This document shows, one piece after another, positions 57,822 through 64,000 of a stretch of DNA of 64,000 nucleotides; within the stretch, counting starts at the first letter, position 1; every line of letters starts with the position of its first letter. Position numbers and translations under genes: made by a program. The notes under the pieces were generated by a model. It ran no database searches and had not been told where the DNA came from. It worked only from the letters and a program-made list of their open reading frames with translations. Origin of the DNA: Hyphomicrobium sp. GTDB taxonomy: Bacteria; Pseudomonadota; Alphaproteobacteria; Rhizobiales; Hyphomicrobiaceae. Location: the NCBI GenBank assembly GCA_030148725.1, contig JASBSU010000057.1:39303-103302 (forward strand), given 5' to 3'.

Positions 57822-60509
57822 TTAGCTCGAAGCGACCAGAGCCGCCTGCGGACCGGTGGGCCGCTCGGCTCGTTCGATGATGTTGCGAATTTCCGGACGG
57901 CAGGATCCGCAGTTCGTTCCGGCCTGCGTCGCAGTGCCAACGGCTGCTACGGTGGAGCATCCGCTGGCAACCGCGGCGGCGATCTCGTTGGCTCCGACGG
58001 CGAAGCAGGCGCAGACGGTGGCGCCACGGTCGGCAGCGGACGAGCCAGGCCGTCCCGCCAGAACGGTACTTCGCTTACGCGAGCCGCAGTCTGGATGCGT
58101 GAGCTGCGAGATCGCCCACTCTCGCGAGACGGCGACGGGCTGGGGGGCGAGAAACACCACGCCGGTGGGTATGCCGTCCTCATAACAGGCAAAGCGCGTG
58201 TGGCCACTCTGCCGGTCATGATAGGCGATGACGTCGGCAGTGCCGCCCACAAGCGCGAGAACGAACTCGCTCAAGTCCTCCGGATTGGCCGCTAGGGCCA
58301 ACTCGACACGCCACCCGCCATGGCACTTCGCCAGCGCCCAGTAGGTAGCATCGATCTTACTCGGCTTGCGTCGCAGAACGGCGAAGCCGTAGGTTGCCGC
58401 CGTGAAGCGCTCGACACGTGCGGGGATGTTCTTCAGCGCGGGCTGACCCGAGACCGGATCGGTTAGGCTTGGCACGAGAACGTCCACGCGTGCACGCGAG
58501 GCAAACATGTCATTCCAGTGCATGGGCACGAAGATGGAACCGAGCTGCTGTCGTGGCGTGATGAGGGCGCGGACTAGAATGGCACCTAGGCCGGTCGAAA
58601 CGCGCACCAGCTCGGCATCGCCGATGTGGAAGCGAGCGGCATCTTCCGGATGGATCTCTATGAACGGTTCGCCATAGTGTTGCGACAGGCGCTGACTCTT
58701 GCCGGTACGAGTCATCGTGTGCCAGTGGTCGCGCACGCGACCGGTGTTGAGCGTGAGCGGGAAGCCCATTGCGTTCGTTGCTGCTGGCGCGGCGACCTGC
58801 ACCGGTACGAAGCTTGCCTTGCCGCTAAGCGTGTGAAACCGCCCGTCGTTGAACATTCGGGCGACAGACTGCCGATTTGCCGGGCGCGGCCACTGGAACG
58901 GTGCGAGGTCTTCGTACTGTTCGTAGTTGATGGCCGCGCAGCTGCCGATATTGAAGTCGCGCTGGCCGATGTTCTCGAATGCCGATAGGGCCGCGTGTTC
59001 GGCGAAGATCTCGGCGGGGTCGTTGTATGAGAAGGCGGCGCCATGCCCCATGCGGCAGGCGACCTGGGAGATTATCCACCAATCGGGCCGCGCGTCGCCG
59101 GGTGTCTGCAGGAAGCTGCGCTGCCGGGAAATACAGCGCTCCGAATTCGTCACTGTCCCGCTTTTCTCACCCCAAGCTGCGGCCGGAAGCAACACGTGAG
59201 CCAGCCGTGCAGTGTCAGTCGCGGCGGTGATGTCGGAGACGACAACGAACGGACACGTACGGATCGCGGCGGCAACGTTCTCCGCCTCCGGCATCGATAC
59301 CACTGGGTTGGTGGCCATGATCCAAAGCGCCTTGATGCGGCCGTCGGCGACGCCGCGAAACATATCGACGGCTTTGAGGCCGGTTTTTTCAGCGATCCTC
59401 GGCGACCGCCAGAACCGTTGCACGCGCTCGCGGTCGGGCGCGCTCTCGATGGCCATGTGTGCAGCGAGCATGTTGGCCAGACCGCCGACCTCGCGCCCGC
59501 CCATCGCGTTTGGCTGTCCGGTGACGGAGAACGGGCCCATGCCGGGACGGCCGATGAGACCGGTCGCCAGATGGCAGTTGATGATCGCGTTCACCTTGTC
59601 GGTGCCGGTGGTCGATTGATTGACGCCCTGGCTGTAGACGGTGACCGTCCGCTCGGTGGCGGCGAAAAGTTCGAAGAATCGCTCAAGGTCTGTCGCAGAG
59701 ATGCCGGTGAGCCGCACGAGTGCATAGAGGTCGATTGCGTCGGCAGCGCCAAGCGCCTCGGTGAAGCCACTTGTGCGCGTGCGGATGTAGGTTTTGTTCA
59801 GCTTGCGATTGCGGGCGAGAAATCGCAGCAGGCCGACGAACAGGGGGACGTCGCCATCGGGTTTGATCGCCAAGTGCATATCGGCAATGTCGGCTGTGGC
59901 TGTCCGACGAGGATCAATCAGCACGACCTTCATCGTCGGCCGGCGCTCCTTGGCGGCGGCGATGCGCTGATAAAGCACTGGGTGGCACCAGGCGAGATTC
60001 GAGCCGACAAGCACGACGAGGTCCGCGAGGTCCAGATCCTCATAGCACCCGGGCACGGTGTCGGAGCCGAACGCGCGGCGGTGGCCGGCGACCGAGGATG
60101 CCATGCAAAGGCGGGAGTTGCTGTCGATATTGGCCGAACCGATGAATCCCTTCATCAGCTTGTTGGCGACGTAATAATCCTCGGTGAGGAACTGGCCTGA
60201 AACGTAAAAGGCGACCGAGTCCGGGCCATGCTCGCGGATGGTCTGGCCGAACTTTCCGGCGACAAGATCAAGCGCTTTGTTCCAGTCAGTCGGCGCGCCA
60301 TGAACTCGTGGGGACAGCAGCCGGTCTTCGAGCCCAATGGTTTCAGCAAGCGACGATCCCTTGGAACATAGGCGTCCGAAGTTAGCCGGATGGTCCGGGT
60401 CGCCGCGCACACGGACATCCCCGCCAGCCTGCACCTCGGCGATGACGCCACATCCAACACCGCAGTAGGGGCAGGTCGTCTTGATCGAGCGCGGAGAGGG
60501 CATGTCCAT
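57822..60509 (-). CDS. nasA: Assimilatory nitrate reductase large subunit
   Basis: The 895-residue molybdopterin enzyme reduces nitrate to nitrite in the cytoplasm. The N-terminal [4Fe-4S] motif is TTCPYCGVGCGVIAE...GRLCSKG, and the molybdenum-ligand region NSRLCMASSVAGHRRAFGS keeps its Cys. The molydopterin dinucleotide-binding C-terminal domain has FPLTLNTGRVRDHWHTMTRTG. A BFD-like [2Fe-2S] domain follows at the end (GATVCACFAVGANEIAAAVA, then TNCGSCRPEIRNII), as in many proteobacterial NasA proteins. The ATG at 60509 lies two bases after the nirD stop, and cobA follows after 10 bases. Confidence 0.95.
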   Translation of the reverse strand: MDMPSPRSIKTTCPYCGVGCGVIAEVQAGGDVRVRGDPDHPANFGRLCSKGSSLAETIGLEDRLLSPRVHGAPTDWNKALDLVAGKFGQTIREHGPDSVAFYVSGQFLTEDYYVANKLMKGFIGSANIDSNSRLCMASSVAGHRRAFGSDTVPGCYEDLDLADLVVLVGSNLAWCHPVLYQRIAAAKERRPTMKVVLIDPRRTATADIADMHLAIKPDGDVPLFVGLLRFLARNRKLNKTYIRTRTSGFTEALGAADAIDLYALVRLTGISATDLERFFELFAATERTVTVYSQGVNQSTTGTDKVNAIINCHLATGLIGRPGMGPFSVTGQPNAMGGREVGGLANMLAAHMAIESAPDRERVQRFWRSPRIAEKTGLKAVDMFRGVADGRIKALWIMATNPVVSMPEAENVAAAIRTCPFVVVSDITAATDTARLAHVLLPAAAWGEKSGTVTNSERCISRQRSFLQTPGDARPDWWIISQVACRMGHGAAFSYNDPAEIFAEHAALSAFENIGQRDFNIGSCAAINYEQYEDLAPFQWPRPANRQSVARMFNDGRFHTLSGKASFVPVQVAAPAATNAMGFPLTLNTGRVRDHWHTMTRTGKSQRLSQHYGEPFIEIHPEDAARFHIGDAELVRVSTGLGAILVRALITPRQQLGSIFVPMHWNDMFASRARVDVLVPSLTDPVSGQPALKNIPARVERFTAATYGFAVLRRKPSKIDATYWALAKCHGGWRVELALAANPEDLSEFVLALVGGTADVIAYHDRQSGHTRFACYEDGIPTGVVFLAPQPVAVSREWAISQLTHPDCGSRKRSTVLAGRPGSSAADRGATVCACFAVGANEIAAAVASGCSTVAAVGTATQAGTNCGSCRPEIRNIIERAERPTGPQAALVASS

Positions 60510-60511
60510 GC

Positions 60512-60841
60512 TCAGGCCGCCCGCTCTGCTTGTTGAGCCAAGCCGATGTACAACTGACCGTCTTCGACCTTGACCGGTATCGTACGGACGCAACCTTGAT
60601 CGGCGCCTTGTGCCTTGCCGCTTTCGAGCGAGATCACCCAGTTGTGCAGGGGGCAGGTGACCGACGCGCCGTGAACGATGCCCTGACTGAGCGGGCCGCC
60701 CTTGTGAGGGCAGCGGTCGTCGATGGCGAAAACGCAGTCATCCCCCGTGCGAAACACTGCGACCTTGCCTTCGGGCGTTTCTATGCAGCGTGAGCCGCGC
60801 TGAGGAATATCGGTGAGTGTACCGATGACGATCCATTGCAT
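60512..60841 (-). CDS. nirD: Nitrite reductase small subunit (Rieske-type)
   Basis: The 109-residue protein has a Rieske-like fold with RCPHKGGPLSQGIVHG and SVTCPLHNWVISLESG. The cysteine and histidine pairs (CPH, CPLHNW) match a full Rieske [2Fe-2S] site rather than the degenerate NirD of enteric bacteria, where these are lost. It is the electron-entry partner of NirB. The ATG at 60841 is five bases after the nirB stop; its own stop lies two bases before nasA. A longer frame upstream overlaps nirB and has no support. Confidence 0.92.
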   Translation of the reverse strand: MQWIVIGTLTDIPQRGSRCIETPEGKVAVFRTGDDCVFAIDDRCPHKGGPLSQGIVHGASVTCPLHNWVISLESGKAQGADQGCVRTIPVKVEDGQLYIGLAQQAERAA

Positions 60842-60846
60842 GTGCG

Positions 60847-63300
60847 TCACTCCGCTGCCTGGCTGGCCAAGCCGATTGCGGCCATTGGCCGGAACTCGTG
60901 CTTGTGCAAACCGGAGACGCGCTCGGACCAAGGGTCGACCTGAGCAAACTGCTGCGAATGGACAAAGCGCTCGAAATAGGCGCGACGGCGTGCAGCCTCA
61001 TCAAGGCATTGGCGGCGAATCTCGTCGATGCCGACGCGCTTGGCCCATTTGTATATCCGCTCCAGGTAGCGCGCCTGTTCGCGGTACATCTGTACGAGGG
61101 CGACGATCACCTCCAGTGCTTCGTCCTCGGTCTTCACGAGGCCGAGGATTTCGGTGCCCTTGATGTCGAGACCCGCGGCGCCCGCGAAGTGTATTTCGTA
61201 GCCACTGTCGACGCAGATGACGCCGACATCCTTGCAGGTGGCCTCGGCGCAATTGCGCGGGCATCCCGATACGGCCATTTTCACCTTGGCCGGTGTCCAA
61301 GAGCCCCACATGAACTTTTCGATGCGGATGCCGAAGCCGGTCGAATCCTGTGTGCCGAAACGACACCAGTCGGTGCCGACGCAGGTCTTCACGGTGCGCA
61401 GGCCTTTTGCGTAGGCATGGCCAGAGACGAAACCTGCCTTCCCGAGGTCGGCCCACACCGCGGGCAGATCCTCCTTCTTGATGCCCAGCATATCGATGCG
61501 CTGCCCGCCGGTGACTTTGACGGCGGGAATGTTGAATTTGTCCACCACGTCGGCGATGGCGCGCAACTCGCCAGAGTTCGTCACGCCGCCCCACATGCGC
61601 GGCACGACCGAATAGGTGCCATCCTTCTGGATGTTCGCGTGCACGCGCTCGTTGATAAAGCGCGACTGGTAGTCGTCGGCGTATTCGCCGGGCCAGTCAC
61701 AAACGAGATAGTAGTTGAGAGCGGGGCGACACTTCGCGCAGCCGCAAGATGTCTTCCACTCAAGATCCTGCATGACGGCATAGACCGTCTTGAGGCTCTT
61801 CGCCTTGATGAGTCGCCGCACGTCATCATGGCCAAGATTTGTGCAGCCGCACATCGGCTGCACGGCAGCAGGGTTATAGGCGTCTCCGAGCGTCAGCTTC
61901 ATCACCTGCTCGACGAGACCGGTGCAGGATCCGCACGATGCAGAGGCTTTGGTGTGAGCACGGACGTCGTCGAGTGATGTCAGCCCTTTTGCCTCGATCG
62001 TGGAGACGATCTTGCCCTTACATACGCCGTTGCAGCCGCAGATTTCTGCGTCATCGGGCAATGCTGCAACGGCCGCCATAGGGTCCAGCGGCACGCCGCC
62101 CTGATAAGACTGACCGAATATGAGTGTATCGCGCATGTCAGTGATATCGACCTCGCGCTTCTTGAGGTCGTTGAACCAGGCGCCATCGGTCGTTTCTCCG
62201 TAGAGGACGGTGCCGATGATGCGGTTGTCCTTGAGGACGAGGCGCTTGTAGACGCCAGCAGCGGCGTCGCGCAGGACGATTTCTTGCCGATCCTCGCCGT
62301 CGGCAAAGTCGCCGAGAGAGAATAGGTCGATGCCGGTAACCTTCAACTTGGTCGGAGTATCGTTGTGCACGAAGCGGGGGGAGGGATCACCGCTCAGGCG
62401 AGCGGCAACAATGCGCGCCATCTCGTAAAGTGGGGCGACGAGGCCGTACACGTGGCCGCCGACTTCGGCGCACTCTCCAAGTGCGAAAATGTCGGGATCT
62501 GAGGTGTGCATTCCGTCGTCAACGAGGATGCCGCGGTTGGTTGCCAGTCCCGCCTCTTTGGCGATCCAGGCGTTCGGCTTGATGCCCGCAGCCATGACCA
62601 CAAGACTCGCGGAGATGATACGTCCGTCCGCCAGCTCGACGCCTTCCGCGCGGCGCTCGCCAAGAATGGCCTTGGTTTGCGCCTTGGTGACGATCTTGAT
62701 GCCGCGATTTTCAAGCTCTCGCTGCAGCATGTAACCGGCCGCTGGATCGAGCTGGCGCTCCATGAGCGTGGGCATGACGTGGACGACGGTGACGTCCATA
62801 TCGCGCGCGGCGAGGCCGGCCGCTGCTTCGAGGCCGAGCAGGCCACCACCGATGACGACGGCCTTCGCGCGCGACTGGGCGGCGAGGAGCATGGCGTTGA
62901 CGTCGTCGAGATCTCTGTAGGAGAGCACGCCGGGGAGATTGTTGCCGGGCACGGGAAGGATGAATGGCACCGATCCCGTAGCGATGACGAGCTTATCGTA
63001 GGCGGCGACGGTGCCTTGATCGGAAGTAACCGTTTTCGCCGTGCGGTCGATGGAGACAACCTTGTGCCCCTTATAAAGCGTGATGCCGTTCTTGATGTAC
63101 CAACCGTCGCCGTGGATGACGATCTGCTCGTAGTCCTTCTCTCCGGACAGCACTGGTGAGAGCATGATGCGGTCGTAGTTCACGCGCGGCTCGGCGTTGA
63201 AGATCGTGACCGCGTAACGGCCGGGGGCTCTCTCGAACAAGTGCTCGAGCATGCGGCCGGGCGCCATGCCATTGCCGATGATGACGAGTTTCTCGGTCAT
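60847..63300 (-). CDS. nirB: NADH-dependent nitrite reductase large subunit
   Basis: The 817-residue enzyme reduces nitrite to ammonia. It has an N-terminal FAD/NAD-binding domain (LVIIGNGMAPGRMLEHLFER, AVVIGGGLLGLEAAAGLAAR), two BFD-like [2Fe-2S] stretches (CGCNGVCKGKIVSTIEAKG and the SCGCAKCRPALNYY region), and a C-terminal siroheme/[4Fe-4S] domain with VGTDWCRFGTQDST and SGCPRNCAEATCKDVGV. It uses the siroheme made through the nearby CobA. The ATG at 63300 lies 10 bases after the narK stop. All cluster-binding cysteines that I could check are present. Confidence 0.95.
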   Translation of the reverse strand: MTEKLVIIGNGMAPGRMLEHLFERAPGRYAVTIFNAEPRVNYDRIMLSPVLSGEKDYEQIVIHGDGWYIKNGITLYKGHKVVSIDRTAKTVTSDQGTVAAYDKLVIATGSVPFILPVPGNNLPGVLSYRDLDDVNAMLLAAQSRAKAVVIGGGLLGLEAAAGLAARDMDVTVVHVMPTLMERQLDPAAGYMLQRELENRGIKIVTKAQTKAILGERRAEGVELADGRIISASLVVMAAGIKPNAWIAKEAGLATNRGILVDDGMHTSDPDIFALGECAEVGGHVYGLVAPLYEMARIVAARLSGDPSPRFVHNDTPTKLKVTGIDLFSLGDFADGEDRQEIVLRDAAAGVYKRLVLKDNRIIGTVLYGETTDGAWFNDLKKREVDITDMRDTLIFGQSYQGGVPLDPMAAVAALPDDAEICGCNGVCKGKIVSTIEAKGLTSLDDVRAHTKASASCGSCTGLVEQVMKLTLGDAYNPAAVQPMCGCTNLGHDDVRRLIKAKSLKTVYAVMQDLEWKTSCGCAKCRPALNYYLVCDWPGEYADDYQSRFINERVHANIQKDGTYSVVPRMWGGVTNSGELRAIADVVDKFNIPAVKVTGGQRIDMLGIKKEDLPAVWADLGKAGFVSGHAYAKGLRTVKTCVGTDWCRFGTQDSTGFGIRIEKFMWGSWTPAKVKMAVSGCPRNCAEATCKDVGVICVDSGYEIHFAGAAGLDIKGTEILGLVKTEDEALEVIVALVQMYREQARYLERIYKWAKRVGIDEIRRQCLDEAARRRAYFERFVHSQQFAQVDPWSERVSGLHKHEFRPMAAIGLASQAAE

Positions 63301-63310
63301 TGATGCCTCC

Positions 63311-64000
63311 TCATTCGGCAGCAACGATGGATCGGGAAGCGGCGGAGTAATCCCGCGGCTGCGTGCGCCGGATGGAAACGTCCATCCACACCAGCGCGCT
63401 CGTAACGATGGCGAACAGCAGCATGAAACAGCTCGACCACAGGCCGGTGAGGTCGTTGAGAGCACCGAACGCGATCGGCAGCACGAACCCGCCCAATCCG
63501 CCGATCATGCCGACGAGGCCGCCCACGGCTCCGACGTTGTTGGGGTAGTAGGATGCGATATGCTTGAATACGGCGGCCTTGCCGAGGCTCATGAAGAAGC
63601 CGAGCACGAAGGCAGCGACAATGAAAGCGCCCACGCCGATTTCGAGATGAGCGCTGATGTCTCCTTTGATCCCACGCATGACGTAGCTTGTGGGCGGCAG
63701 TGACAGAACGAGCGTCGCCAGAGCCGAGACCGCAAGGCTCCAGTACATTACCGCGCGGGCGCCGACGCGATCGGAGAGCACGCCGCCATAGGCTCGAAAC
63801 ACGCTGGCCGGTATCGAATAGAGGGCACCGATCATGCCGGCGGTAGCGATATCGAATCCATAGACGCCGATAAGATAGCGCGGCAGCCAAAGCGCGAGAG
63901 CGACGAAGGCGCCGAAGACGAAGAAGTAGTAGTAGGCAAAGCGCCAGACGCGTAAGTCGCGGAGTGCAGAAAGTTCGAGCATCATGGGCTTGGCGGCGCC
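63311..64000 (-). CDS. MFS nitrate/nitrite transporter (NarK/NasA-type), C-terminal part, truncated by window end
   Basis: The visible 229 codons cover the second half of a nitrate/nitrite porter: FAYYYFFVFGAFVALALWLPRYL, GVLSDRVGARAVMYWSLAVS, and the nitrate signature VGAVGGLVGMIGGLGGFVLP, which lines the transport path. The frame remains open through the window end, so the N-terminal half lies outside. It is first in the visible nitrate assimilation run and brings nitrate to NasA. The family's expected two nitrate signatures cannot both be checked here, since only the second falls in the window. Confidence 0.9.
   Translation of the reverse strand, partial: GAAKPMMLELSALRDLRVWRFAYYYFFVFGAFVALALWLPRYLIGVYGFDIATAGMIGALYSIPASVFRAYGGVLSDRVGARAVMYWSLAVSALATLVLSLPPTSYVMRGIKGDISAHLEIGVGAFIVAAFVLGFFMSLGKAAVFKHIASYYPNNVGAVGGLVGMIGGLGGFVLPIAFGALNDLTGLWSSCFMLLFAIVTSALVWMDVSIRRTQPRDYSAASRSIVAAE

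Overview
The window reads as chromosomal DNA of a high-GC alphaproteobacterium of the order Hyphomicrobiales (Rhizobiales), plausibly near Hyphomicrobium or Methylobacterium. The signs are the split ATP synthase operon (atpA-atpG-atpD-atpC), RppH-type Nudix genes beside a ctpA/envC pair, the rpmH-rnpA-yidC-engB and argB cluster, FdsD, and rhizobial-type porins. The genus is inferred from gene content and was not tested.

Layout. 1-4250: end of the F1 ATP synthase operon, with two unexpected small genes inserted (an Ohr/OsmC peroxidase after atpG, a zinc-ribbon protein after atpD). 4446-8607: two Nudix hydrolases, then ctpA and an EnvC-like M23 protein, on the minus strand. 8792-13248: HIG1-type membrane protein, cobalamin adenosyltransferase, rhomboid protease, etfBA and 3-hydroxyacyl-CoA dehydrogenase. 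13418-20996: minus-strand housekeeping block (pyrimidine 5'-nucleotidase, argB, fdsD, engB, yidC, rnpA, rpmH), interrupted by a plus-strand Clp-N/proline-rich membrane protein. 21247-24333: a flavoprotein without its redox cysteines, and a sensor kinase.

24449-28370: an accessory island of about 3.8 kb in tRNA-Arg(ACG), bounded by an 18-bp direct repeat of the tRNA 3' end. It holds a frameshifted large serine recombinase, a phased array of CGNTTTTCA boxes, a self-inhibited (class II) Fic gene overlapping a gene of unknown function, and a possible PD-(D/E)xK nuclease. This is the best candidate for an undescribed system.

28626-35501: a three-gene transglutaminase / circularly permuted ATP-grasp + alpha-E cluster. 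35693-40711: a frameshifted zinc metallopeptidase, a porin, a diguanylate cyclase, and an Nramp transporter behind a perfect Fur/Mur-like palindrome. 40728-46813: an RND efflux pair, a ROK protein whose two halves appear circularly permuted, and a small membrane protein. 46816-52156: trehalose cluster (otsB, a PfkB kinase, otsA, a GH15 glucoamylase-like gene). 52493-54817: a short-chain dehydrogenase, a PilZ-like protein and an RlpA-like protein. 55618-64000: nitrate assimilation unit transcribed narK-nirB-nirD-nasA-cobA with a porin just downstream; narK runs off the window end.
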